A DNA stretch of 64,000 nt from Ficedula albicollis (taxonomy: Eukaryota > Chordata > Aves > Passeriformes > Muscicapidae). The translations under genes were made by a program, and so were the position numbers. Every line of letters begins with the position of its first letter. Within the stretch, counting starts at the first letter, position 1. The stretch lies in NCBI RefSeq assembly GCF_000247815.1, contig NC_021673.1:111654766-111718765 (forward strand), in the 5' to 3' direction. Positions 37,328-50,390 of this stretch are shown here, in pieces. The notes under the pieces were generated by a model, which was not told the DNA's origin, ran no database searches, and worked only from the letters and a program-made list of their open reading frames with translations.

Positions 37328-38461
37328 GCAATTTAGACTTAAGACTGAAGAAGCGCTTTGCTGGAAATGCTTGCATAATATGTGCCTGACTTTTTTCAGC
37401 TTCTCAGATGCTATGTACAGATTTTCTTTAGCAAAGTCAGAAAAGATTTTGAGACAGGCTTGTAATGTCATATTAATCACTGGCTCTATTTCTACTGAAT
37501 TAAGCTACAGCCCAAACCATAAAGTAATAATAAACTCCAATATAGACTCATGAAAAATCATAATGATGGTACTGGGTATGTGGCCAATATATGTGGCAAG
37601 TGGATTGGACCTTCTCTTACTTACAAAAAATAAAGATATAAATTTATATTTGTCGTAAAGATGGCAGGAGTCTGCCTTTTCTCAGAATACCTTACCTTGA
37701 ATATTCCATTTTCATTTTAATCACACTGTCCTAAAGATTTCACTTTGCTTAAATAATGAAAAAAGGTGTTATAAAAATTGCATGAAATCAGCTTGCCCCA
37801 GGACAGGTTCTGTTGGATGTAATTACATATGCTTCAACAACTGGAGCAATGTGTTGTGAGAAAGGCTTTTAAGGTGACAGAAGTTAATTGTACAGGTTTT
37901 AAGGTAAAAAGAGAGTGGAGAACAATGACCAGCACACTGAAAAGAAGCTGTTCAATTTCTTAAAGCTCAAGAGAGTAAAAATGCTATTAAATTATAAGTG
38001 GAGAAAAAAATGAGTGGTAAATAGGTGATAAACTTTATCATATAGGGGAAATAAAAGTAGACTCTGACCTGGTGGAAAGTATTGTACTCTGAGAAAGACT
38101 GTCAGATACAAAGTTCTTTATGACATACCTACATATAAAATAGGACAGTTGCCTATAAAGAAGGCTGTGATATTTCCCTGGTGACACTGCTTTAGAAGGC
38201 AGTACAGTAAGAAATACATTTTTTTTTCTGCAGTGCTGGTAATGATAATACATCAGAATTGAAGTCTGAGGCTAAGGAAAACATTTAGACTTCTTTTTCC
38301 CAGCTGGAATACACAATGTTTTTTTTTAAAGGACTCTCTGGGGGAAGCATTTCTCTAACTGTGAACTTGCTTTCCTAAGATGTCTCAGGTAGTCAAAAAG
38401 AAGACAAAGGAACTGTGCATACCTGTAAGTGGTTTATTAAAATTAATAAATAAATATATCA
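37328..38461. other. Unique non-coding DNA
   Basis: No supported gene or mobile element; frames are below 75 codons. Confidence 0.55.
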
Positions 38462-38636
38462 AAGACCCTATAAATGTTCTCATCACCCTGTATTGTGCAT
38501 ATGACACAGCAGCTCTTTAAAACATAGTTAAGACCCTATAAATGTTCTCATCACCCTGTATTGTGCATATGATACAGCAGCTCTTTAAAACATAGAATAT
38601 TGTGCATATGACACAGCAGCTCTTTAAAACATAGTT
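38462..38636. repeat. Serial tandem duplication: 68-bp unit twice plus a 40-bp partial copy
   Basis: AAGACCCTATAAATGTTCTC begins copies at 38462 and 38530, with two filler T at the join. The second copy differs by ATGATACAGC for ATGACACAGC. The last part, TATTGTGCATATGACACAGC to AACATAG, then appears a third time at 38599-38636. Since the third piece carries GACACAGC, it matches copy 1 better than copy 2. Confidence 0.95.
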
Positions 38637-40287
38637 TATTTGGTGTATAATTAATCCTGTTCTAGTTCCTTATAAATTTTCCCTTTGTATTGACTTCCAG
38701 ATATTTGGGCATCAGGTCTCCCATTATGCAGGATTCACTAGAAGCACAGTAGGTTTTTTTATTAAGCATGATTTCTTGAGTTACAGCCCTTGTCCAAGAA
38801 TATTGCTACCAGTACATTAATTGCTACTAATAAATTAATTATATTGCATTGAAATACTTAATAAAATAGAGGAACACTCAAGGAGTGAAGGATTATTGTT
38901 GAATTTTAATGCTAGATTCAAATACATCAGTTTTACAACTCAGTCTTTCCTACTCTATGGCCACTTGATTTGATGAGTTGAAAGCATGCATAAGTCCTAC
39001 AGACTGCTTGATAAGCAACATTTCACATGAGAGAATGCAAAGAACAATGTGCTTTTCACCCACAAATCTAGCTGACAGTACTTGGAAAATCTTTAATTTC
39101 TTTCTTACAAAAGGTTCTTAATTCTTAGCTCTTCTCCTCAAGGACCTCTGGTTTCTCCATGACTTGATTTTTTTCAGGTCTAGTCTGAAAACTAGGTCCT
39201 CTAGTTTAAGTTTCATCCTGTTTCTCATTACTAGTATTGCTGTAAATAAATCTCATATTCTGATTTCCTCGTTAAGGCTGACTGTAGCAGTGATACAGCA
39301 ATCATACCTAGAAATCTTAATTAAGTTATGCCCCAGTAAAGTGAATTCATGGCCATAATTTCAGAGCCACTTTTTCAGTTTTTATGAGTGTTTTTTTTAT
39401 ATAACATGTCCAGCTGACTTGCATCTTCTTCATGACTGTCATATCAGTTCACTGGCTTATTTTTCTGATATTAAGAGAATATTCTCCCCTAGTTTTTCAT
39501 GAACTTTTGGTTACCATAACAATTTACTGGTTCACTGAGCCTACTCTGCTTGCTTACTTTTAGTTGCACCATAGGAAGCAAGATGGGAATAGAAAAATCA
39601 CTAAAAAATGAAAAATAACAGAGTTAAAGTTCTAACAAAATGTATCTTTTAAATCGTTGATGTTATTATGACAGCACAGTAAGCCACAAGCTCACTATGT
39701 TGGTGTGAAGCTATGCAAAAACACAAGGACACAGTGATGATTTCTCTCATCACTGAATGAAAGGGAAAAATGAACACACTACCCTTTGGGCAAAATGTCC
39801 CTAATAAACACAATGTTAAAAATATTAAAATATGACAGAATGACAGGCACCATGAAAAAGAAAACTTGAATTATTCTTACTGCATGAGACATGTTGAAGG
39901 TAATGTATGAATAATCCAGAGAAGGTTATGCTAGATAAAACAACTTAATTCATCTTTGTCAGTTTATGTCTAACATGCATATTGATTCAGTTCAACCTTT
40001 TAGAAGTTGGTATTTGAATCCATTTGAAACCTACTAGATCAGTTGGATCCATTAAGGAACAAGGATTATCAGTAATTTGTTGAATACACAAACATTTTTT
40101 TACTTATGAAGCTGATTCAGTACCATGACTTAAGCTTCTTACAGAACTCATTTGTGAATACTTTGTTAGACATTTTCCATATTATAAACCAAATCTTTGA
40201 AAAATATTTACTTACTATAATCTCCAACTTTTTTTTCGTTTTTTTTTTTTTATTTGAAATGCCTCTGTAATAACTGCAAACTTATAG
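38637..40287. other. Unique non-coding DNA
   Basis: AT-rich and without recognised genes, RNAs or transposons. Confidence 0.55.
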
Positions 40288-40443
40288 CTTTTATTTTAAA
40301 CTAGAGAAAATAATGCATGGGGAAGTCCCACGAACAAGCTATCTCCAAAGGTAGCATTCTGTAACCTTTTATTTTAAACTAGAGAAAATAATGCATGTGG
40401 AAGTCCCACGAACAAGCTGTCTCCAAAGGTAGCATTCTGTAAG
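40288..40443. repeat. Two-copy tandem duplication, 78-bp unit
   Basis: CTTTTATTTTAAACTAGAGA begins copies at 40288 and 40366. Differences are GCATGGGGAAG versus GCATGTGGAAG and AAGCTATCTCC versus AAGCTGTCTCC. One filler C lies at the junction. Confidence 0.95.
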
Positions 40444-40593
40444 CTACACCTTTGTAACATTGTGCTATCGATTTTATTTCAATTTAGTTCAGATGTTCTA
40501 TGTACTGAAATAAGCAACACAGAGAAAATAAAGGTGCAGAGAGTGTGCCCAGCCTGTAGCTACTCTGGGTAACCAGAACCCACTTCTGAAAGC

Positions 40594-40612
40594 CCAGATT
40601 AGTTTAATCTGG
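40594..40612. promoter_or_regulatory. Palindromic ATTA-GTT-TAAT site
   Basis: CCAGATTA and TAATCTGG are perfect 8-bp inverted arms around GTT. The paired ATTA/TAAT cores three bases apart are what a homeodomain dimer site could look like. The flanking DNA is of high complexity. Function is inference. Confidence 0.3.
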
Positions 40613-40710
40613 ACTGTAAACTAAACACAATGTCCAATCATACAAAATGGTTGCTGTTTCTCCACAAGTCTGTGTGGAAACACATAATTGTCCAGTTAGC
40701 TGACAAAGAA

Positions 40711-40892
40711 TCATCACAGTACACCTTCAGTTACATGTCTAGATGAGAAACACAGCTGTAAATAAATAAAGCCTCTCCTAATTCAGACAGAAAGGGTTTA
40801 CTCATCACAGTACACCTTCAGTTACATGTCTAGCTGAGAAACACAGCTATAAATAAATAAAGCCTTTCTTAATTCAGACAGAAAGGGTTTAT
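40711..40892. repeat. Two-copy tandem duplication, 91-bp unit
   Basis: TCATCACAGTACACCTTCAG begins copies at 40711 and 40802. Differences include TCTAGATGAG versus TCTAGCTGAG, CTGTAAAT versus CTATAAAT and CTCTCCTAAT versus CTTTCTTAAT. One filler C lies at the join. The right copy ends with a further short repeat of AAAGGGTTTA. Confidence 0.95.
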
Positions 40893-43800
40893 AAAGGGTT
40901 TACTTGCAGCATAAGGAAAAGCAAGGAAACAAAAAAAAAGAGTAGCTATGCAATGATATCATATATATACTCTTGTTAGTGATAACCTTTATATTTCTGG
41001 TAGGCAGTGAAATTCTACTGAAACATCATGTCCCTTCTTTTCAAAAAATAAAAAAAAAAGACAAAGTATGATAAAATGTTTATATTTTGACTGACCAGGA
41101 GTAAATTTCTTCAGCCAGTTATTTAGCTACTTTATCACCTAAAAAGCACTAGAGGCATTTCAAAGTCATTAAGCTGTTCTTTATCTCTCTCCCTCAGTCT
41201 CAATTTATACAGAAGGAATTTACACCAACTGGAACAGCTTTGACAGGGAAGATTTCACCTGATGGTTCACTCTCCCAAATTGTGCTGATATTTTTGCATA
41301 TTCTTTATGACACTCAGCAAGAAATAGACAATTTGAAGTTCAGTATCCCAGTGTCAAAGAAAAAAAATTAAATTTTGTTTTTGCTGAGAAAGAAAATGTT
41401 AATCTGTCCTAATAGTATTAAAAAAAATAAAGTATTTTGTTTCAAACATCTCTACAATATTTATCATATGCAAAAGGGTGACCTTTTTATTTCTCCCTTA
41501 AGGCCAAAAATAATAATAAAAAAGAAATATTAGAAAAATAATATCTTCAAGAAATTTACCTCCACTTAGTTATTCTTCACTTTAAAAAAATTGTTTCCTC
41601 TGCTACCGTTATACCTATCTATATCTTATTTGATCAGCAAGTTGTAATAAAAGAAAATTAAACCAGACAAGAGTTTCTTGATTCCCTTTATCTCATGACA
41701 ATGCAGAAAAAACCCTAAAGCCTGGACCCTGACATACATTTTATTTAAACTTCCCTCTATTCTCATTGTTTCATTCTGGCATAGGGTACTCCTTAAGATG
41801 GGTTTTATCCATTTTATAGATAAAATGAAATACAATATATAATGCTTTCTGTTTTGCGCTTTCAGATTTTCTTCCTCCCTTCTTCAATCCTTAGTAAAAT
41901 CCATGCTCAGAAAGTAATAAATAGATTGCTAAATAGTTTTGACCAGGTCTTTCAGAAACCTTTTTTCCTAGCTTCTCTTGTTACAAAAGGCCTTTCCAGT
42001 TTAGAACATACCAGAAAATTTGCATTCTTTTGACCATGTTCCTCCATGTGTGAAAACTGTTGAGAAGTCGAGACTATATGTCTGGAAAGCATCCACTGAA
42101 TAAAACTAGTCCAAACACCAGTGTGTTCACTGTTTAAGCAGAAACCCTATCCTAGCCCTGAGAAGCTGCACAAGTTGAAACCAATACCATTAGCTTTCAC
42201 AGCTTCAGCATTTTGTAGCAAGTACCTCTTTCATAGTTGTCAGTAGTGACAATAAATACAGAATGAGTTTTTAAGGCAGTTGGGGGAAAGAATTAGCAGC
42301 AGGCGGATCTAGAGAAACTAAAGCTGCCCCAGCTCTAAAAAATAAAGAAATGCTGAAAACTTGACAAAGCCCTTGAAGCATTTTAGAACTATTCCAGCAA
42401 AATCTTAGTTACCTGGGGGTAAGTCATTTGCTGTCTTCAATATGTGCTTTTCAATTCACATAAATTTTTTCCCTCATGTTTTAAAGGAAGCAGGCTGTCC
42501 ATTTCCATCAGGTCCACTTATGCAGTCAGCTCTGGGCCTCACCTCTTAATTTCTGTGTCCATAGTTTCTAATACCTAGTATGGAAGCCACATCAGCCCCT
42601 AAGAAACAAATTAATGGCTAAGTGTTATAATGTCTATATGGCAAACCAACTATGCATTGTTGGATTTCCATGGCCTGACTTGCTTTAGAACAGGTGGACT
42701 TTGGGCGGCGTGAGGAAGGTCTGAGGATGCTCTGGTGTGGGGCAGGTACAGCCTGTGCTCCCTGTCACAAGGGAAAAGGGGCAGTGCTGCTGCATTCAGG
42801 CTCCAGCACTTTTCATCTTGGCAGTAAGGATGGTTTTCACCTGTGGAATCTCCTCTATTTGCATTGAATCATTTATCTTCAATGCAGTTTAGATAACCTT
42901 TTCAAACTATTGAAAGTAGATGTAAATCTATGAGTGTTGTTGCACAGGAATGATTGAAAATCATTTAATTATGCTATTTGAAATAGTCTGCACAGCCAAA
43001 GCCTCCTTGCAATCAACACAGTAGAAATATCTTCATCTGAAATTAGTATCCTTAAATGCAGGATATAAAAATCAGTGTCAAGCAACTATTAATACAGAAT
43101 CTTGTATCACTAAGCCTCTCAGAGCCTGCTCTGCTGCACCAGAGAAATCAGTAATTTCTTAAGAGGAAAGACAAAGTTATGAAACAGAGAGTGTTTGGTC
43201 TTGGGTTATATTTATCTTCAGTAGCATCAGGTAGTTTTCATCAGACCTTTAAGTATTCAGGCTGCAGCCTGAGAGTATGTCAAAAGTTGCTCTTTGGTTA
43301 TAATCAATTCACTGCTTCCAAGTTTTTCCCAGGATCAAACATTTAATCGGTAACTCAAAGTTAGAGTCTCATTTTGATGGTAAAATAGAATCCTGGGTGA
43401 TGGGGCTAGAGTACTAATACATTTGTCTACACATCAGTCTGTACAATATCCACATATGTCTGGATATGTACATACCCACATCAGTCTGTAAAATAAGTAT
43501 TGTTTGGCAACATCAGGGTTTTTTGTAGATAATATTGGCCTTTCAGTTTTACCTTTTTATTTCCTTATGTTCCTGAAATTATCAGTGACATACCAAAAGG
43601 CTGTTTCATTTCTTATTAGTAGAAAAGCAACGGGAGAGTGTAATTTAGAATCAGTAGTTTAGATAATTTTCTGTTCAAGCATGAGCAGCATACAACAGCG
43701 AACTAATTTTCCCAGTATGGACTGCAGATGAGTGATAACCAAGCAAGGTATTAGTTATAAAGACAGGTAAGTTATGTTTCCATGTGAAGCTTAGTCACCC

Positions 43801-45390
43801 AAAGGTATCTTTGCCACCCAAACAGAGGCCTCCCCTTCTCCACACGTATTTTAGCCCCTTTTCCCAGTTCCTCTCCTCCTTTTCACTAGCTCTAGGATTC
43901 GGTAAAGTTTTCCTGAAGCTCATTCAATTGACAGTGCAGAAAAAGCCTTCATTTTTGTTTCTCTGTTTTTTTCTGTACTGTCCTTTTGCAAGGTAAGTGG
44001 ATTGGATTAGCTCACAGTGAGGTCTAAAACTGATGCAAAGTATGCAACACCAGCAGCATGTGGTCAGGAGTTGGAAAGAAAAATGAGGAAAGAGAGAGAG
44101 TGGAGTGCCTTCATCATATGTTGGCTGGGATGAGCAGAGGGATCTGTTCATTCTGCCTTAGGGAACTTTCTTCTTAAAGTTATGTAGAAGCTATGTAAGG
44201 CATACAAAATGGAAACTGAACACTGCTTCTTACCAAAACCTCCATTGCACTACCCCAAAAAGAGGGAGAAAAGGCTAGATTAAGCTGGGACAGTAAAAAA
44301 ATCTTCCTTAGAGCAATTTTACACAGGTGAGCAGAATTAGGACAGGATCATTTTTGCCCCCTAATTCAAAGTGTGCTAAATAAGACAAAGAATGTGATAT
44401 GATGTGCCAGATGATTGTAGAATGCAATGTCATATGATGTCACCAAATATAAACCAGGACAGAGGCATTTCATCTCAATTTGTACCCCTGTAATATTCAA
44501 TTTCCCAGCAGTTAATGAAGAGATAACTGCCATGTTTGGAAAAATTTAAATAATTTTAAATATTTCAGCTTATGTTCTCCTACCAGAAGAGAAATCATAC
44601 AGGTCAAACAACAGAATTTTTTTTTGTCTTAAAAGGCCTTGTCCAAAAAAAAAAATAAAAATAAGTAAATGTATATCTTAGTTGTGGTGGGTTTATACTT
44701 ATATATTGTACAAAAATATATTTGTTTTGTGAAATTTAGCTCTTGGGTCTTAAAATATATTGAAAAAACATTTTTTCCAGCACAAGGTTACCTCATTTAG
44801 TGCCTTATTTGCAATATTAGACTTAAATTAGGCTTGTTTATGCGCTTTAATTTTGTTCACTCTCTGAAGCAGTGAGTAATAGTTTGTTGGCACTGAATTT
44901 CCATTCAAGTATTAAAAACACCAAAGTGTGCTCAAGCAACTTTTGTAGAGCATTTGTCGTTTTAAATATTCTTTTCCTGTGCCAGGAGCTCACCACATTC
45001 ATGCCATGGTATGAATGTATGTTTTTAGTGCCAGTCAGTGGAGACACATCCACTTTTAAGGTAAAGGAGCTCTTCATTCCTATTCAATTTGCTCATGAAT
45101 CTCCAGGGGGGAAGGGGGAGTTTCTTAGTTCTGCTTGTCCTGCCAGGAAAAAGAGTATGAGCTCCTATTAAAGTACTCAAGCCTAATCCAAATACTGGAT
45201 GTTCAAGGGTGAATCCTGAGAAAATTCTGCTGTCTCTGATATGTACTGCTATCATTGGAACACACCTCTTCACAAAGCCAGTGAGCCATGGCCCTACTAG
45301 AACCCTGCTGGACTCCCTCATGCCTTAGACACTTAGGTGATGCCTTAGGAGTTTAGCTTTTATATTTTTCAAATCCTGTAATGCATATGG
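40893..45390. other. Unique non-coding DNA with one GC-richer patch
   Basis: About 4.5 kb with no supported gene or transposon. Around 42660-42850 the sequence becomes GC-richer (TTTGGGCGGCGTGAGGAAGG, GTGTGGGGCAGGTACAGCCT) without an open frame or recognised repeat. Frames of 99 and 98 codons near 44872-45321 lack motifs. Confidence 0.45.
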
Positions 45391-45414
45391 ATTTAGAATT
45401 CCATAATTCTAAAT
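45391..45414. repeat. Perfect inverted repeat, 10-bp arms
   Basis: ATTTAGAATT and AATTCTAAAT flank the four bases CCAT. The arms match perfectly and could extrude as a small hairpin. Confidence 0.8.
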
Positions 45415-46303
45415 TCCATATAGAGTTTTTGTTAACTGCCTTCATATTTTCGTCAGACAAAACATTTTTTTCTAGGTCTGAAATTTGAAGACACCCTACA
45501 ACCCCAGGCCCTGAAAAGTATAAACATAAGTGAGTTGGGGTGGAGCAAACTGGGAGTATATGAATTCATTTCCTGAAGCTGTAATTGGAGAATCAACCCC
45601 TGACATCTAAATGGACCAAACTGATTTCTGTCTGAAAAACTGAGCATCATCTACCTTGGATGTAGCCTCTGGGACACTTCTGACTGCCCAAGATGTAGCT
45701 GTTTGAAGGCCTTTAATAACAAACTGCTTTTACTCTCTTAACCTTGTCCAGCCTCTGTTTCAGGTAGCCATTCTAAGGCATTATAGGTACCACATAGGTG
45801 CACACATCACAGGACTGCAGTAGCTGGAGTGGGTCCTGGAACAAAGAGCGCCAGACTGTGAGAAAGTGATAAGGAAGAAAAAAATAAAATAGGCAAGGAG
45901 AACTCATTTGGCTTCTCTGCCTTCCTGCACACGTGAACTCTGCAAGATGAAAAAATGGGGGATACTTTCCCACCTACTGCTACCTTTTTTCTCTGAAACT
46001 CCTCACCAAAAAAATTGTTGAAAATCTAGTTTCCAAGGGTGTTGAATCAAAGACACTGAGATGTGTAGTTTGAATTAGTTACAGGACTGAATCTGAAGTA
46101 TTTGGAGAACATTAAACAGTCATGTGGGCAGCCTCAGAAATATAGCGGCAGTATTTCACTTAGTTCACTTCAAAAGACACTCACATGAGGATTCAATGCA
46201 CTTTAAATAATACACTTTAAATTCAGACTTCAAATAAATTCGATTACCAGGTAGACAAGTTCTTAATTGGCCATAAAATCCTTTAAACACTTCTAAAATC
46301 ATT
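45415..46303. other. Unique non-coding DNA
   Basis: No gene, RNA or mobile element is recognised. Confidence 0.55.
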
Positions 46304-46760
46304 GTGTTATGCACAAAAGGTGACAACGGGCCTCAGGGGCATGGGTGGCACAGTCTAAGGGATTTTCCATCGGACAGAACTGATGGGCTGCCCACAGCAT
46401 ATTCAGGACTGATGGGGTCAGTGCAGCATGTTTGCAGCCCAGGCTCCCAGGTGTACCTGCTGCAGTGGGCAGGTGGCAGTACCTCACCATTGCAGGTTCA
46501 CAGCCTGTGTGAAAGGTGCACAGCTGTGTCCTGCTGTCCTCAGCTAACCTCATGTTGTTCCTGAAGACCTTTCTGTCTGGAACCCCCTTGGTGCTGTTTC
46601 ACAGCTCCACTGCTCTTGGATATCCACAGATCCCCCTGCAGCCTCTAGCCCTGTAACATCCAGGCTAATTCTGTCTCGCTCTCCTCTGGCCCATTGGTGT
46701 TGCCCCAGTGGGTGCTGCTGCTCAGAGGAATCTCCACATCCTCAGGCCCTCAAACACTTA
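46304..46760. other. GC-richer segment of unknown origin
   Basis: This region is noticeably richer in G and C than its flanks (GGGCATGGGTGGCACAGTCT, GTACCTGCTGCAGTGGGCAG, GATCCCCCTGCAGCCTCTAG) and has very few CpG. Open frames of 84-86 codons exist on both strands over the same bases without motifs. It could be an aged transposon, a decayed exon of a pseudogene, or plain variation; I do not recognise it. Confidence 0.35.
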
Positions 46761-46792
46761 CTTGATAGATGAGCATTTAATGTACTTTATGA

Positions 46793-46885
46793 AGTGTTGA
46801 AATAAATGGCAAACGACAGATAAAATGTTGAAAATAACATGCTACTTCAACACTTTACGCCTCATCAGCTTTTTATTTCAACACT
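46793..46885. repeat. Inverted repeat with 14-bp perfect arms
   Basis: AGTGTTGAAATAAA at 46793-46806 is matched by TTTATTTCAACACT at 46872-46885, with about 65 bp between. A further partial arm CTTCAACACTTTA lies inside near 46845. No target-site duplication or transposase link is seen. Confidence 0.7.
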
Positions 46886-49178
46886 TTACACTCAAAGTGT
46901 GAATATGATAGGGTTTATCAAGGGCATTTATCTTTAAGTTATGTTAGCATGGAGGATTGTGATATAAAACATCCATGTTACTCGCAGTTGCAACATGCTG
47001 AATATTAAATGCACAATTTGAAAAATTTGTTAAACCCTGTTTACTTTCATGGTCTTTTTCCAACCAAGGATGCACTGTGAGCATTTCTGAGTCTGCCAGT
47101 AACCAAAGGTCCTTCCTTCTCTTAAAATAAATAGCAATACAAATCGACTGACTTCAGAAGTCTTGGTGACTGCTAACTATGAAACTGTTTTATGCAGAAA
47201 AACTTAAAGAACCAAAGTCAATTTCAAAGTATGACAACAAAAATAGGTATTTTCAGCACACTATTTAGTCAGTGCAAAACTTTTTGTGTACACTGTTAAT
47301 CATTAGAACTTGTATTGCAGTAATATCAGACAAAATTCTGTGTTCCATCACCCCAGGCATCAAGACTGAAGAAGATTCAAGCACTTTGCCAAATAAAGTG
47401 CCATTAAAAATACCAATTTTTTAACATTTTCTTTAACCAGTTTGTCACTTATTTCCTATCATTTATAAATATCACAAGAATATGATCTATAGACAATGCA
47501 GAAGCTACATTTGCTGGTTATATATATTATCAGTGCACATCAAAATAAACTATTATTACTCTTAGACACTTAGTCCAATGTACAGAGCCATCTGAATAAT
47601 CTGTTTTTATTACAATTCCCACAAGGGCATAAATATAATTTCTATCTGGCAGCACATTAGAAGACGCAATATTTTCTGACAGGAATTGATCCTGTCATTG
47701 ACAAAAACCTTTACTTGCTCACAAGGAAGTTTCTTTAGCAATTCTCCATAAAAGTGAATTGTTTCTCCTAACAAAATTACACCTGTCCCTCTATTTCAGT
47801 GCCTAGTAGAAAAAAATTTAATGACACCTTTAACACAGTGTGATCTCCCTTCAGAAAGACTGAGGATGTGGTAGAAGGGGCCCAAGGAAATGAAGAACTC
47901 GAAAGTACTGTGAGTTTCCTCTGGGACAGTTTTATTTGCCTAAGAAAACAAATACATGAAAACGGATTTTTCAAAAAGTTGCTGCTTGATTTAACATTTA
48001 TATTTATTTAAGCATAACACCAGTAATTTGTTTGGTGTAGCTGAACTAATTTGTGAGCTTTTCAAATATTTAAAATGTCTATTTGCATCAATATGCTTTC
48101 TTTCAGATGCAAAAACTTTTTTTTAAGCTGCTGTGCTCCTCAGTATTGAAGAGCAGTGATGTATTCCAGGAATAATTTCAGGGTGCATTGTCAAAGGTGC
48201 TGTTAATAATTTTGTGCCTCTCAACCATCTTCCTACACATTATTGATATAATCATATAACACAAATGAGCTTATCTGCATGAAGTGATTCAAGATCCCAC
48301 AGTGTTGGGTTGACACCACATTTTGCTGAGTTCTGTATAACATCTGTCAGCAGACACAAAGCTTTACATGTTGCTGTGAGCAGTGGCAGCTCAGACATGA
48401 ATCCATGGGGAAAGAAAAGGAAAGGAGATAGAAATATTATTTTCAGAATATGTCAAGTTTGTAGGCTTTAGATTAAAAACAGATTACAGGATGTGGAAAA
48501 AGTGTGATGAAAGTGTTATGACAAAACTACACATTAAAAAGAGGCTTAGGGTGGTTGAAATTTGCTGGTAATGGGATGAAAAGTCCCTGTGAGCTTGCTT
48601 TTCAGCTGGTCTCCAAGAAGACTTTCAATATACAGTTGTTTATCAGGTCTATACTAATGAAACAAAACACCTTAAAACTGAATGTACTTTAAATGGAGTT
48701 TTGGACAGATATCGTTTGTAACAAACAAGCAAAAAAAACCAAAAACCTTCCATCAATATTTTATATTTTCAAATCATTTTCACCAAAAAAAAAAAAATCT
48801 GATTTTTCAAACACAGTATCTGAGCAGAGAATGTCACCCAGCTGTATAAACAGATAGCTTAGTACACTGCAGGAAACATAAATATATATTTTTAAGACCT
48901 AAGGTATAATGCAGCTTCTGTGGAACCATATGGGTAATCACTTCATACAACAGCTTGTGAGATGTTTCTTGTCCTTAAAAAGGGCAAACTTCTCCATGCA
49001 AAGTCTTTAATGTGAGATTCTGTGTTTCTTCTGCAATCACCTTGAGAAGAGCAAGGCAACTGCAGTCTTAGATTACTTTTAATTGCTTATCAGCTATTAT
49101 AGAGGAAAGATGTGCAATAACTCTAACTTTGGTCTTGCCAAAAGTAAAAAAAAATTACTAATTATATATTATAAAAGT
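46886..49178. other. Unique non-coding DNA
   Basis: About 2.3 kb with no supported gene or transposon. Frames are short, and A runs are present near 48790 and 49146. Confidence 0.55.

Positions 49179-50390
<1,212 letters not shown>

Noticed and set aside
36882..37376. 164-codon minus-strand frame
   Set aside because: It arises in a duplicated, low-complexity TGCC/TGGC-rich segment; the first copy carries the same frame shorter, and no domain is visible.
3320..40892. Tandem duplications as plain assembly errors
   Set aside because: Most joins carry filler bases and the copies often differ by several substitutions, which false duplication would not produce. The 606-bp and 178-bp cases remain open to doubt.
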